Shown: positions 1 through 9,090 of the stretch, piece after piece
Layout of the letters: the number at the start of each line of letters is the position of its first letter
Position numbering within the stretch: position 1 is the stretch's first letter
DNA from: an uncultured Rikenellaceae bacterium
GTDB lineage: Bacteria > Bacteroidota > Bacteroidia > Bacteroidales > Rikenellaceae
Direction: 5' to 3'
Assembly (NCBI GenBank): GCA_910577285.1
Contig: CAJTLO010000002.1
Location: 62,001 to 126,000 of the forward strand
Length of the DNA: 64,000 bases
Translations under genes and position numbers: made by a program
Notes under the pieces: model-generated
What the model was told of the DNA's origin: nothing
The model's input: the letters and a program-made list of their open reading frames with translations, nothing else
Database searches by the model: none

Positions 1-605
1 TTCATCATGATCATCGGACCGATGGTCACCACCTCGTCGTACCGTTTCCCGCGGTTGTCGATGAGCTCCTTCATCAGTGCGGTGACATTGCCGTGGAAAC
101 CCTCGCTCCCGTCGTCGGTGGAGATGTAGAGGTTTCCCGCCACCTTGCGCAGCTCCTCCGTGATGATGAGCATCTCCCGGCTGCGGGCACCCACGATCAC
201 ATCGACCTGGACGCCGTGCTCGTGCAGCCACTTCACCTGCGGATAGACCGGTGCGGCACCCACGCCGCCGGCAATGAAGAGGAACCTGCGTGCACGCAGG
301 GCCTCCGGATCCTCGTGTATGAACTCCGAGGGCTGTCCGAGCGGACCGGCGAAATCGGCCAGCGCACCGCCCTCCTCGAGGGCGACCATCTTACGGGTAG
401 AGGCGCCGACAGCCTGTATCACGATGCAGACCGTCCCCTTCTCCCTGTCGTAATCGGCAATGGTGAGCGGTATCCGCTCCCCGTCGTCGGTACCGCGCAC
501 GATCACGAACTGGCCGGGCTGGGCCGCTTTGGCCACACGCGACGCTTCGACATTCATCAACCAGATGTCCGGCGCGAGCAGCCTCTTTTCTATTATCCTG
601 AACAT
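1..605 (-). CDS. FAD/NAD-binding reductase subunit (sulfide/dihydroorotate dehydrogenase-like), 3' end cut
   Basis: About 201 residues are visible; the C-terminus runs off the left edge. The N-terminal half looks like a ferredoxin-reductase FAD-binding barrel (PGQFVIVR near residue 30, RIPLTIADY near 43). It is followed by a Rossmann NAD(P)-binding half with AGGVGAAPVYPQVKWL near residue 110. This is the family of PyrK-like and NfnA-type subunits, which pass electrons between NAD(P)H and a partner flavoprotein and usually carry a C-terminal 2Fe-2S cysteine cluster, here outside the window. The expected partner, a GltD-like subunit, would lie further left and is not visible. The ATG at 605 gives the natural family N-terminus. 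The exact physiological reaction cannot be told. Confidence 0.85.
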   Translation of the reverse strand, partial: MFRIIEKRLLAPDIWLMNVEASRVAKAAQPGQFVIVRGTDDGERIPLTIADYDREKGTVCIVIQAVGASTRKMVALEEGGALADFAGPLGQPSEFIHEDPEALRARRFLFIAGGVGAAPVYPQVKWLHEHGVQVDVIVGARSREMLIITEELRKVAGNLYISTDDGSEGFHGNVTALMKELIDNRGKRYDEVVTIGPMIMM

Positions 606-654
606 AAACGATATATTTGGTTATAATTCTGTTACAAACGTCTCGGGTGCCCTC

Positions 655-1743
655 TCAGTACACCTCGGCCCCCACGCGCACTTCGCGGAAGGGCCGCTCG
701 GGATCGTTCACTACGAACGACACCCCGCCCGCCACCGGGCCATAAGCCTCCTCGCCGATCTTCAGCGTTACCGGCACGGTCAGCGACGCTCCGGGGCGCA
801 CGACCGTTCCCGCCTCCAGCGGACACTCCGTGCCGCGCCTGAGCGACACGCTGCGGACGATCAGGTCGCTCCGACCGCCGTTCGTTATCCGTACATCGAG
901 CGTCCGGTCCTCACCGGGAGCCACACTTCCGAAATGCCGGTACATCGGCGACACCTCGCAGCGGGCAGCACCCGCCTTCTCTTTGCCGCCGAAGTCGTCC
1001 ACCGCAACGGCATGGACCGTAAAAGGCAATCCGGACTCCTCGCCGGCCACCGAGAAGTAGATCCGCTCGGCCAGCGGGCCGTATACCGCATCGCCTTCGC
1101 TCAGGTCGAAGGCGAACGTCACCAATCCCTTCTCCCCCGGCGCAAGCCGTTGCGGAGCGGCGATCTTCAGCCGTCCGCTGCCGCCGGCACTCCTCACAAC
1201 CAACGGTACCTCGTTGCGGGAGGTATTCACGATGCCCACCGCCACGGACCGCACACTGCCGTTCTCCACATATCCGAACGCCACATGCAACGTTTCCGCC
1301 CGCAGGCCGCCGGTCAGCGCGAAGGGATAGGCCTCCTCCACACCGCGCGGACGTCCGATCACCGACCCCTTCACCCGGAGCAGGTTCCGGCCGCCGTTGC
1401 TGTACACGGCAATCCCTTTGGAGAAGCCTCCCGAATAGTTCTCCGGATCGAACACCACCGTCACCGAACCGCTCTCGCCCGGCCGCACCGGCTCCCGGGA
1501 GTAGTCGACCGCGGTACAACCGCAGTCCACCGCGATGCGCGTAATCACCGCAGCCGCAGCGCCGGTATTGGTGAAAACGAATTCATGCTCCACCTTCCCG
1601 TCCACCTCGCGCAGCGTACCGAAATCCCATTCGTACTCATCGAAAACGAGCGCGGAAGTGCTGTTCTGCGCCCTGCCGGCCACACAGGCCAGGAGGGTCG
1701 TCGCCAGCCACAGCGCCCTTTTCAACAATCCGTACATCTTCAT
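655..1743 (-). CDS. DUF1573 domain protein, secreted
   Basis: This 362-residue protein has an N-terminal signal segment ending near residue 25. A DUF1573 repeat follows: the FDEYEWDFGTL strand, FTNTGAAAAVITRI, the hallmark CGCT, then a PGESGSVTVVF strand. Later segments (GIVNTSRNEVPLVV and HFGSVAPGEDRTLDVRITNGG) look like further immunoglobulin-like repeats. DUF1573 proteins are common in Bacteroidota, are predicted to be exported, and have no established activity. It sits upstream of a divergent tRNA gene and just after the start of the reductase gene, transcribed the same way. The family assignment is secure; function is unknown. Confidence 0.9.
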   Translation of the reverse strand: MKMYGLLKRALWLATTLLACVAGRAQNSTSALVFDEYEWDFGTLREVDGKVEHEFVFTNTGAAAAVITRIAVDCGCTAVDYSREPVRPGESGSVTVVFDPENYSGGFSKGIAVYSNGGRNLLRVKGSVIGRPRGVEEAYPFALTGGLRAETLHVAFGYVENGSVRSVAVGIVNTSRNEVPLVVRSAGGSGRLKIAAPQRLAPGEKGLVTFAFDLSEGDAVYGPLAERIYFSVAGEESGLPFTVHAVAVDDFGGKEKAGAARCEVSPMYRHFGSVAPGEDRTLDVRITNGGRSDLIVRSVSLRRGTECPLEAGTVVRPGASLTVPVTLKIGEEAYGPVAGGVSFVVNDPERPFREVRVGAEVY

Positions 1744-1759
1744 AAAAAATAAGGCTCTG

Positions 1760-1767
1760 CAAATCTA
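1760..1767 (-). promoter_or_regulatory. -7 box for the DUF1573 gene
   Basis: On the minus strand this reads TAGATTTG, matching the Bacteroidota -7 consensus TAnnTTTG. Its last base lies 17 bases before the ATG at 1743. No clear TTTG -33 element was seen. Confidence 0.55.
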
Positions 1768-1947
1768 TAAAATATTCACGTAACGAAACACCATCCTCCC
1801 CAAGAAACGACAGGCATATCGGAGGGCGCTTCCGCCGCCCTCCCCCGGCAGCGATACTCCCTCCTCGGAAGGGGGGCGCCCTCCGACCGCCCCTTCGAGC
1901 CGAAAACCGACCGGATGCAAATTATCGCAGAGTTTTCCGCAAAAAAT

Positions 1948-1978
1948 TTTGCACAGAAAAATATTTGCTCTATATTTG
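1948..1978 (+). promoter_or_regulatory. Promoter of tRNA-Asn
   Basis: TTTG at 1948-1951, a 19-base spacer and TATATTTG at 1971-1978 match both elements of the Bacteroidota consensus. The predicted start is near 1985, leaving a leader of about 55 bases before the tRNA. Confidence 0.75.
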
Positions 1979-2038
1979 CATCCCGAAACGGAGAACCAAC
2001 CCGTCCGACGACGGCCTCCGGCTTCACAAGAGCAACAT

Positions 2039-2112
2039 TCCTCAATAGCTCAGTTGGTTAGAGCACCTGACTGTTAATCAGGGGGTCCCAGGTTCAAGTC
2101 CTGGTTGAGGAG
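2039..2112 (+). tRNA. tRNA-Asn (GTT)
   Basis: A full cloverleaf is visible. The 7-bp acceptor stem TCCTCAA/TTGAGGA lies at 2039-2045 and 2105-2111, with a G discriminator at 2112. The D arm contains AGCTCAGTTGGTTAGAGC. The anticodon loop CTGTTAA is at 2071-2077 with anticodon GTT at 2073-2075, and the T arm contains GGTTCAAGTCC. CCA is not encoded. Confidence 0.96.
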
Positions 2113-2120
2113 CCGCAAAA

Positions 2121-2149
2121 CGAGCCACCCGACGGGTGGCTCGTTTTTT
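2121..2149 (+). terminator. Rho-independent terminator after tRNA-Asn
   Basis: A perfect 10-bp stem (CGAGCCACCC / GGGTGGCTCG) with a GAC loop is followed by TTTTTT at 2144-2149. Confidence 0.9.
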
Positions 2150-2297
2150 CATTTTGCACCGCATCCCTCGGCGGACCGAATGCCGGCGCCCCCTCCGGAG
2201 GGTTGCACTCCGAAGCCGCCAAGGCCGGCAAACCCGGCCGGAAGACGCAAAACACCCCGCCGCACAATTATTTTCGTCTTTTCGCCTCGACAACCCC

Positions 2298-2305
2298 TAC
2301 ATTTG
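2298..2305 (+). promoter_or_regulatory. -7 box, candidate promoter of the efflux operon
   Basis: TACATTTG matches TAnnTTTG. The upstream element is poor (a TTTT run about 17 bases before). It would give a leader of about 160 bases before the TolC-like gene. Confidence 0.4.
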
Positions 2306-2473
2306 CAAGAAAATTGCGGAAGCCGCAAAAAGTCCGACCGGCTGCAGGCCAAGGATACGCGAGGTTTTCATGCGGCCCATGGCATGCAATCAAAACTTTT
2401 TCCGTAACTTAGCTTATCCAAAAGCCCCATGCCCCTCGGGGAGCTCCGGCGGAGGGAAAACACACGAAAGACC

Positions 2474-3769
2474 ATGAAACGCATCGCATGTCTGCTACTG
2501 CTTCTCTGGGGAGGCGCATGTTGTTACGGCCAGCAGCGGGTAACGCTCGAAGAGTGCCGTTGCCGGGCACGGGAACACTATCCCGCAATCGCCCAGAAGG
2601 GAGTGATCGACGAACTGGAGGAGTTCAGCATCGCCAACGCCCGCCGCAACTGGTTGCCCAAGATATCGCTCTCGGCCATGGCGGGTTACCTCACCGAGGT
2701 ACCCGAATTCCCCGAGAAGCTCAACAACCTCTTCTCGCAACTGGGAATGAACTTTTCCGCCATGCCCAACGCCCTCTACGGCACTGCGGTACAGATTCAG
2801 CAAGCCGTATGGGACGGCGGACTGATCAAGGCGCAGACCGAAGCCGCCAAGGCCGAAGGCGAGGTTTCCCGCCGCAACTGGGAGACCGAGATGTATGCTC
2901 TCGACGAACGGGTCGACCAGCTCTACTTCGGTTCGCTGCTGCTGCAGGAGCATATCGCCACCGCCGACCTGATGCTCGAGGAGCTGTCGCGCAACTACGG
3001 GATGCTCGAATCCATGATCCGCTTCGGCACGGCCGAGAAGAACGATCTCGACCTGCTGAAAGTGGAGATCCTGGGGGCCGAACAGCAACGCAGCCAGCTC
3101 CGCGCCACGCATGCGGCCTACCTCGCCATGCTGGGCATCATGACGGGACTCGAACTGACCGCAGCTACGGAACTCGAAAAACCGGCTCCTGCCCTTCCGC
3201 CGACCGATGCCCCGAACGAACGGCCCGAACTCGCCCTGATGGATGCGCAGGCGGGGTTGCTGAACGCACAGCGCCGCGCGGTACGGGCGAGCGTCATGCC
3301 GCAGATAGGGGCTTTCGTGCTGGGCGCCTACTCCAATCCCAGCCCCAACATCTTCAACAGCATGATGGGCGAGAGCAAATGGTCGCCCTACCTCTTCGCA
3401 GGCATCAGCATCAAGTGGAACATCGAAGGCCTGTACACCAAAAAGAACCAGATGGCGCAGATCGAACTCAACCGCCGCCGGCTGGAATCGCAGCGCGCGA
3501 CTTTCCTCTACAACATGGAGCTGCAGGGCACGCAGGAGCGTGCCGCCATCGCACAGATGGAGGAAGTGATGCGCTACGACGAAGAGATCATCGAGCTGCG
3601 CAGCACGATACGCCGCCGGACCGAAGCGCTGGTGCACAACGGCGAAGGGAGCATCAACGACCTGCTACGCGACCTGAATGCCGAAGAGCAGGCCCGACGC
3701 AACCGGACGATCCACGAGGTGGAGTGGCTCAAGAACATCTACGATCTGAAACACACGGTAAACCGATAA
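2474..3769 (+). CDS. TolC-family outer-membrane efflux protein
   Basis: This 431-residue protein is the outer-membrane channel of a tripartite exporter. It starts with a signal peptide (MKRIACLLLLLWGGACC), then the RVTLEECRCRAREHYPAI segment typical of TolC-like N-termini. Long alpha-helical stretches follow, interrupted by strands such as QIGAFVLGAYSNP. I chose the ATG at 2474 because upstream ATGs in frame add a charged stretch ahead of the signal peptide. It is the first gene of a tight operon; the HlyD-type gene begins 4 bases after its stop. The substrate is not evident. Confidence 0.9.
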   Translation: MKRIACLLLLLWGGACCYGQQRVTLEECRCRAREHYPAIAQKGVIDELEEFSIANARRNWLPKISLSAMAGYLTEVPEFPEKLNNLFSQLGMNFSAMPNALYGTAVQIQQAVWDGGLIKAQTEAAKAEGEVSRRNWETEMYALDERVDQLYFGSLLLQEHIATADLMLEELSRNYGMLESMIRFGTAEKNDLDLLKVEILGAEQQRSQLRATHAAYLAMLGIMTGLELTAATELEKPAPALPPTDAPNERPELALMDAQAGLLNAQRRAVRASVMPQIGAFVLGAYSNPSPNIFNSMMGESKWSPYLFAGISIKWNIEGLYTKKNQMAQIELNRRRLESQRATFLYNMELQGTQERAAIAQMEEVMRYDEEIIELRSTIRRRTEALVHNGEGSINDLLRDLNAEEQARRNRTIHEVEWLKNIYDLKHTVNR

Positions 3770-3773
3770 TCTC

Positions 3774-4685
3774 ATGAATATGAACATACAGCGAATCGGC
3801 ACGGCCCTTCTGGCCGCCGCAACTCTTCTGACGGCAGGAGGCTGTGCGGGCGACCGCCAACAATACGACGCCACGGGTACCTTCGAGGCGACGGAAGTCG
3901 TCGTATCCGGCGAAGTGAACGGTCGCATCCTGGAGTTCCCCGTCAGCGAAGGAAGCCCCGTCCGCAGCGGGGAGCAGGTAGGCCTCATCGACTCCACCCA
4001 ACTCCATCTGCAGAAGCTGCAGGTCGAGGCCAATATCCGGGCATTGGAAAGCAGCCGACCGGCGGTCGGCGCACAGCTCGCACCGCTGGAAGAGCAGCTC
4101 GCCAAGCAGCAACGCGAAAGAGCGCGCGTGGAGAACCTGATGAAGGCCGACGTGACGACCGCCAAACAGCTCGACGACATCACCTCCGCAATCACGGTAC
4201 TCGAGAAGCAGCTCGATGCACAGCGCAGTGCGCTCGGCAATGCGCTCCATAGCACCGAAGCCCAGATCGCGGCCGCACGCGCCCAGCACCTCCAACTGGA
4301 AGAGCAACTGGCCCGATGCCGCATCACCTCGCCGATCGACGGAACCGTACTGGCCAAATACGCACAGGCGGGCGAGCTCGCCGTCGCGGGCAAGCCGCTG
4401 ATGAAGGTGGCCGACGTGGACAACATCTACCTGAAGGCCTATCTCGTCTCCTCGCAGCTTCCGCAGGTGCAACTGGGCCGGAAAGTGACGGTGTACGCCG
4501 ATTTCGGAAACGGCGAACGGCGCGAATACGAGGGGACCGTGACGTGGATAGCCGACCGGAGCGAATTCACGCCCAAGAACATCGTCACCTCGGACGACCG
4601 CGCCAACATGGTGTATGCGATCAAGGTGGCCGTTCGGAACGACGGCTACCTGAAGATAGGAATGTACGGAGGAATCAACCTGTAA
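3774..4685 (+). CDS. HlyD-type periplasmic adaptor lipoprotein
   Basis: This 303-residue membrane-fusion protein bridges the inner-membrane ABC transporter to the TolC-like channel. It has a lipoprotein signal with predicted lipidated Cys24 (LLTAGGC). A biotinyl-lipoyl half-motif follows (EVNGRILEFPVSEGSPV), then a long coiled-coil hairpin of roughly residues 80-180. The returning half-motif is ITSPIDGTVLAKYAQAGE, with a C-terminal beta domain. The order and the four-base gap to the ATPase gene make it part of the same transporter. It resembles YhiI/YbhG-type adaptors; the substrate is unknown. Confidence 0.9.
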   Translation: MNMNIQRIGTALLAAATLLTAGGCAGDRQQYDATGTFEATEVVVSGEVNGRILEFPVSEGSPVRSGEQVGLIDSTQLHLQKLQVEANIRALESSRPAVGAQLAPLEEQLAKQQRERARVENLMKADVTTAKQLDDITSAITVLEKQLDAQRSALGNALHSTEAQIAAARAQHLQLEEQLARCRITSPIDGTVLAKYAQAGELAVAGKPLMKVADVDNIYLKAYLVSSQLPQVQLGRKVTVYADFGNGERREYEGTVTWIADRSEFTPKNIVTSDDRANMVYAIKVAVRNDGYLKIGMYGGINL

Positions 4686-4689
4686 GAGC

Positions 4690-5595
4690 ATGCCTGCGGT
4701 AAGCGTCGACAACATCACCAAACGGTACGGAAAGACCGTCGCCCTGGATGGGGTGAGCTTCGAGGTGGAGAAGGGGGAGCTGTTCGGCATCATCGGTCCC
4801 GACGGCGCCGGAAAAACCACGCTCTTCCGCATCATCGCCACGCTCATACTGGCCGACGGAGGTACCGCCACGGTGGACGGATTCGACGTGGTGCGGGACT
4901 ACAAGGAGCTGCGCAAACGCATCGGCTACATGCCCGGACGCTTCTCGCTCTACCAGGACCTTACGGTAGAGGAGAATCTCGCGTTCTTCGCCGCGGTGTT
5001 CGGGACGACCATCCGGGAGAACTACCGCCTGGTGGAGGGTATCTACAAATTCCTCGAGCCGTTCCGCAAGCGGCGGGCAGGGAAACTCTCGGGCGGCATG
5101 AAGCAGAAGCTCGCGCTCTGCTGCGCCCTCATCCACAAACCCGACATCCTCTACCTCGACGAACCGACCACGGGCGTAGACCCCGTTTCGCGCAAGGAGT
5201 TCTGGGAGATGCTGGGCAAACTCCAGCAGGAAGGGATCACGATCGTGGTTTCCACCCCCTACATGGACGAAGCCAACCTGTGCGACCGCATCGCGCTCAT
5301 CAAAGGGGGACGCTTCCTGCAAATCGATACGCCCCGGAACATCCGGCAGAGCTTCTCCGTGCCGCTGTGGGCGATCCGGTCCGACCGGATGCACCGCCTG
5401 CTCGACGACGTAAGAACGTTTCCGGGGGTGACCAACTGCTACGCTTTCGGCGAAAACCACCACTTCACCACGGGCGACGGCTTCGATGCCGAAGGGTTGT
5501 GCCGCCACTTGCGGCAGAGGGGACACGGCGACCTGCTTCTCCTCCCCGCCGAAGCCACCATCGAGGATGGCTACATGCTGCTGGCCGGACAATAA
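4690..5595 (+). CDS. ABC transporter ATP-binding protein 1
   Basis: A 301-residue nucleotide-binding subunit of an ABC-2 type exporter. Walker A is GPDGAGKTT at 36-44, the signature is LSGGM at 133-137, and Walker B is ILYLDEPTTG at 153-162. The C-terminal region after about residue 215 is the extra domain seen in YbhF/CcmA-like ATPases. Together with the next gene it looks like the two halves of the YbhF-type double ATPase, kept here as separate polypeptides. It lies 4 bases after the adaptor gene and is presumably co-translated with it. Confidence 0.92.
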   Translation: MPAVSVDNITKRYGKTVALDGVSFEVEKGELFGIIGPDGAGKTTLFRIIATLILADGGTATVDGFDVVRDYKELRKRIGYMPGRFSLYQDLTVEENLAFFAAVFGTTIRENYRLVEGIYKFLEPFRKRRAGKLSGGMKQKLALCCALIHKPDILYLDEPTTGVDPVSRKEFWEMLGKLQQEGITIVVSTPYMDEANLCDRIALIKGGRFLQIDTPRNIRQSFSVPLWAIRSDRMHRLLDDVRTFPGVTNCYAFGENHHFTTGDGFDAEGLCRHLRQRGHGDLLLLPAEATIEDGYMLLAGQ

Positions 5596-5606
5596 ACGAC
5601 AATGCC

Positions 5607-6350
5607 ATGGAGAGGGAAACAGTCATACATGCGGAAGAGTTGACCAAACGGTTCGGAAACTTCACGGCAGTGGACCGCATATCGTTCGACGTGGACCGCG
5701 GAGAGGTCTTCGGCTTCCTCGGCGCCAACGGCGCAGGCAAAACCACCGCCATGCGCATGCTCTGCGGCCTGAGCCGCCCCACCTCCGGCACGGGGACGGT
5801 GGCAGGGTTCGACATCGCGCGGCAATACGAGAAGATCAAACGCAACATCGGCTACATGAGCCAGAAGTTCTCCCTTTACGAAGACCTGAAGGTATGGGAG
5901 AATATCCGGCTGTACGCCGGCATCTACGGCATGAAAGGGGCCGAGATCGCCCGCAAGACCGACGAACTGCTCGAAAGGCTCGATTTCGCCGGCGAGCGCA
6001 ACACGATGGTCAGGAAGCTGCCGCTGGGCTGGAAACAGAAGCTCGCCTTCTCGGTCTCCATCTTCCACGATCCGGCCATCGTCTTCCTCGACGAGCCGAC
6101 CGGCGGCGTGGACCCCTACACCCGGCGGCAATTCTGGGAGATGATCTACGAAGCGGCCGACCGGGGCATCACGGTCTTCGTGACCACGCACTACATGGAC
6201 GAGGCGGAGTACTGCGACCGGGTGTCGATCATGGTGGACGGACGCATCGACGCGCTCGATACGCCGCACAACCTCAAGGAGCGGTTCGGGGCACGCTCCA
6301 TGGAGGAGGTATTCCATGCTCTTGCAAGAAAGGCCGAAAGAAAGGAGTAG
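5607..6350 (+). CDS. ABC transporter ATP-binding protein 2
   Basis: A 247-residue ATPase with Walker A GANGAGKTT at 39-47 and Walker B around FLDEPTGGVDP (160-170). Its signature loop reads LPLGW (138-142) instead of LSGGQ. As I recall, that variant is usual in the second ATPase of YbhF-like exporters, so I do not read it as decay. The ATG at 5607 fits the family N-terminus; upstream sequence in this frame lies inside the preceding gene. The first ATPase has a canonical signature, so the pair may form one competent and one variant composite ATP site, which is inference. Confidence 0.92.
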   Translation: MERETVIHAEELTKRFGNFTAVDRISFDVDRGEVFGFLGANGAGKTTAMRMLCGLSRPTSGTGTVAGFDIARQYEKIKRNIGYMSQKFSLYEDLKVWENIRLYAGIYGMKGAEIARKTDELLERLDFAGERNTMVRKLPLGWKQKLAFSVSIFHDPAIVFLDEPTGGVDPYTRRQFWEMIYEAADRGITVFVTTHYMDEAEYCDRVSIMVDGRIDALDTPHNLKERFGARSMEEVFHALARKAERKE

Positions 6351-6357
6351 CAACGCC

Positions 6358-7461
6358 ATGAGAGAGTTCGGAGCATTCGTAAAGAAAGAGTTCTACCACA
6401 TCCTGCGCGACCGCCGGACGATGCTCATCGTGCTCGTGATGCCCGTCGTGCTCATCGTCCTTTTCGGCTTCGCGCTCTCGACCGAGGTGCGCAACGTCGA
6501 CATCGCCATCCTCTCCCCCTCGCCCGACCCCACGGTGAGGCAGATCGCCGACAGGCTCGACGCCAGCGAATACTTCACCGTGACACGGTGGCTCGACACG
6601 CCGGCCCGGATCGACGAAGCGATGAAATCGGGGGAGGTGCAGCTGGTGGTGGCCTTCGGACAGCACTTCTCGGGCGGCATGTTCTCGCCCGACGGGGTGC
6701 AGATGCAGATGATCGTGGATGCCAGCGACGCCAACATGGCACAAAGCTACACCTCATACGCCAGCGGCATCATCGCGGCCTTCGCCGGCGAAATGGCCGG
6801 GGCGGGCGGACCGCAAGGCATCCTCTCGCAGGTGCAGTTCCTCTACAACCCCCAGATGAAGTCGGCCTACAACTTCGTTCCGGGCATCATGGGGCTCATC
6901 ATGATGCTCATCTGCGCCATGATGACCTCCATCTCCATCGTCCGCGAGAAGGAGACGGGCACCATGGAGGTGCTGCTCGTATCGCCCGTGCGCCCCATCT
7001 ACATCGTGGTATCGAAGATGGTACCCTACTTCGTGCTCTCGTGCATCAACCTGGCGACCATCCTGCTGCTGTCGGTCTTTGTACTGGATGTGCCCGTGGC
7101 GGGCAGCCTGGCGGCCCTGTGGCTCGTGTCGCTCATCTACATCATCGCCAACCTCTCGCTGGGGCTGCTCATCTCCACCATGGCCCGGCAGCAGGTCATC
7201 GCGCTGATGTTCTCCGGACTGCTGCTCATGATGCCGACCATGCTCCTCTCGGGAATGATCTTTCCCATAGAGAGCATGCCCTGGCCGCTGCGGGGCATTT
7301 CGTGTCTTCTTCCGGCAAGGTGGTACATCACCGCCGTCCGCAAACTGATGATCCAGGGTCTTCCGATGCTCTTCGCATGGAAGGAGACGGTCATCCTCGC
7401 GTCCATGGCCGTCGTGCTGATCGGTGCGAGTCTTAAGAAACTGAATAACCGGCTCGAATAA
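6358..7461 (+). CDS. ABC-2 type permease 1
   Basis: A 367-residue integral membrane protein of the ABC-2 permease fold (YbhS/YhhJ-like). It has an N-terminal membrane helix near residues 20-40 (MLIVLVMPVVLIVLFGFAL), then a large extracytoplasmic domain of about 130 residues. Five or so C-terminal membrane helices follow, with the family segment SIVREKETGTMEVLLVSPV. The ATG at 6358 is preceded by AAAGGAG at about 6340, an unusually good Shine-Dalgarno-like site for this window, which supports that start. Its stop overlaps the next start (TAATG). Confidence 0.92.
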   Translation: MREFGAFVKKEFYHILRDRRTMLIVLVMPVVLIVLFGFALSTEVRNVDIAILSPSPDPTVRQIADRLDASEYFTVTRWLDTPARIDEAMKSGEVQLVVAFGQHFSGGMFSPDGVQMQMIVDASDANMAQSYTSYASGIIAAFAGEMAGAGGPQGILSQVQFLYNPQMKSAYNFVPGIMGLIMMLICAMMTSISIVREKETGTMEVLLVSPVRPIYIVVSKMVPYFVLSCINLATILLLSVFVLDVPVAGSLAALWLVSLIYIIANLSLGLLISTMARQQVIALMFSGLLLMMPTMLLSGMIFPIESMPWPLRGISCLLPARWYITAVRKLMIQGLPMLFAWKETVILASMAVVLIGASLKKLNNRLE

Positions 7462-8570
7462 TGACCCTCAAGTACCTGCTCGAAAAAGAGTTCAAACAGT
7501 TTTTCCGGCACCAGTTCATGCCGAAACTGGTCGTGCTCTTTCCGCTGATGATCATGGTGCTCATGCCGTGGGCCACCACCCTCGACATCAAGGATATCAA
7601 CACCATCGTGGCGGACCACGACGCCAGCACGATGTCGTGCGACCTGATCAAGGCCATCCACAACTCCTCCTACTTCCGCCTGATGGATGTCACGGAGAGT
7701 CACGCAGAGGCTGCGGATGCGATGGAATTCGGCGATGCCGACCTCATCGTGGAGATTCCGGCGGGCTTCGAGGAGAGCTACATCCGCAACGGCTCGGCCG
7801 ACCTGCTGGTGGCCATCAACACGGTCAATACGACCAAAGGGGTTCTGGGCCGCGCCTACATCCAAATGCTGACCACCGAGTTCACCGTCCGCGAACCCTC
7901 TCCGGCACCGGCCGCGCAGACGACCCTGCCGCAACTGGAGATCCTCGTAAAGAACATGTACAATCCCCTGCTGGATTACAAGCACACGATGGTACCCGGC
8001 CTGATGGTCGTGGTGATCATGCTGCTGTGCGGCTTCATGCCGGCGGTCAATATCGTACAGGAAAAGGAGTTGGGGACCATCGAACAGATCAACGTCACGC
8101 CCGTTTCAAAGCTCTCGTTCATTCTCGCCAAGTTGATTCCCTTCTGGATCATAGGCATCTTCGCCCTGGTGGTGAGCATGCTGCTCGCCTGGCTCATCTA
8201 CGACCTGTACCCCGTGGGCAGCCTTTGGAACATCCTCCTCTTTACGGCCCTCTTCATTCTCACCATGACGGGAATGGGCCTGATCATCTCCAACAGCTCC
8301 TCTACCATGCAGCAAGCCACCTTCGTGATGCTCTTCTTCATCATCATATTCATCATGATGTGCGGCCTGCTGACACCGGTCAAAAGCATGCCCACGTGGG
8401 CACAGGCCGTCGCAGCGGTCAATCCTACGAAATACATGGTGGATGCCATGCGGGGAATCTACCTGAAGGGGAGCGACATGGCCGATCTGTGGAGGGAGGC
8501 CGCAGCGCTCGCGGCCATGGCCGTGATCCTGAACGTGTGGGCCATCCTGAGCTACCGGAAGAACAGCTGA
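7461..8570 (+). CDS. ABC-2 type permease 2
   Basis: A 369-residue paralogue of the preceding permease with the same plan: N-terminal helix (LVVLFPLMIMVLMPW), extracytoplasmic domain, then NIVQEKELGTIEQINVTPV and the C-terminal helices. The two permeases probably form a heterodimeric channel. Its start codon overlaps the upstream stop by one base. It ends the six-gene exporter operon; the next gene is convergent. Confidence 0.92.
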   Translation: MTLKYLLEKEFKQFFRHQFMPKLVVLFPLMIMVLMPWATTLDIKDINTIVADHDASTMSCDLIKAIHNSSYFRLMDVTESHAEAADAMEFGDADLIVEIPAGFEESYIRNGSADLLVAINTVNTTKGVLGRAYIQMLTTEFTVREPSPAPAAQTTLPQLEILVKNMYNPLLDYKHTMVPGLMVVVIMLLCGFMPAVNIVQEKELGTIEQINVTPVSKLSFILAKLIPFWIIGIFALVVSMLLAWLIYDLYPVGSLWNILLFTALFILTMTGMGLIISNSSSTMQQATFVMLFFIIIFIMMCGLLTPVKSMPTWAQAVAAVNPTKYMVDAMRGIYLKGSDMADLWREAAALAAMAVILNVWAILSYRKNS

Positions 8571-8638
8571 AAAGCCCCTTGCCGCGCCCGGTCCCGTCCT
8601 CACGCAACTCCCCGGCCGGAAAACCGGCAGCCGAAAGG

Positions 8639-9073
8639 TCAGGCCGGCTCGACCTGCATCACCTCGATACCGATACGCTTGAGAAGCAGTACACCGTCGT
8701 CGCAGTGGTAGTCGTCGCAGTAAACCACCCGTTTGATACCCGCCTGTATGATGAGTTTCGCACACTCGATGCAGGGGGCGGCGGTGATGTAGAGCGTGGC
8801 GCCGTCGCCGTTGTTGGCGCTTTTGGCCAGCTTGGTGATGGCATTGGCCTCGGCATGCAGCACATAGGGCTTGGTCTTGCCCGTCGTTTCGTCCTCGCAG
8901 ATATTCTCGAAGCCCGAGGGAGTGCCGTTATATCCGTCGGATATGATCATCTTGTCCTTGACGATCAGCGCCCCCACCTGCCGGCGGACACAATAGGAGT
9001 TCTCCGCCCATATCTTCGCCATGCGGATGTACCGCATGTCCAACTGCCTCTGTTTCTCTTCGTGATATCCCAT
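8639..9073 (-). CDS. Deoxycytidylate deaminase-like protein (ComE operon protein 2 type)
   Basis: A 144-residue zinc deaminase of the cytidine/dCMP family. The zinc site is visible as HAE (73-75, Glu75 catalytic) and PCIEC (100-104, Cys101 and Cys104 as ligands). A substrate-side motif YNGTPSGFENICED lies at about 48-61. dCMP deaminases turn dCMP into dUMP, feeding thymidylate synthesis. The ATG at 9073 was preferred because upstream frame has no family sequence. It ends 17 bases before the tsaB stop region, so the two genes are probably co-transcribed. Confidence 0.9.
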   Translation of the reverse strand: MGYHEEKQRQLDMRYIRMAKIWAENSYCVRRQVGALIVKDKMIISDGYNGTPSGFENICEDETTGKTKPYVLHAEANAITKLAKSANNGDGATLYITAAPCIECAKLIIQAGIKRVVYCDDYHCDDGVLLLKRIGIEVMQVEPA

Positions 9074-9090
9074 TACGACAACTCTTACTC

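Noticed and set aside
5607..6350. Second ABC ATPase as a dead gene because LSGGQ is LPLGW
   Set aside because: Walker A and B are intact, the frame is full length, and as I recall this variant is usual in YbhF-type second ATPases.
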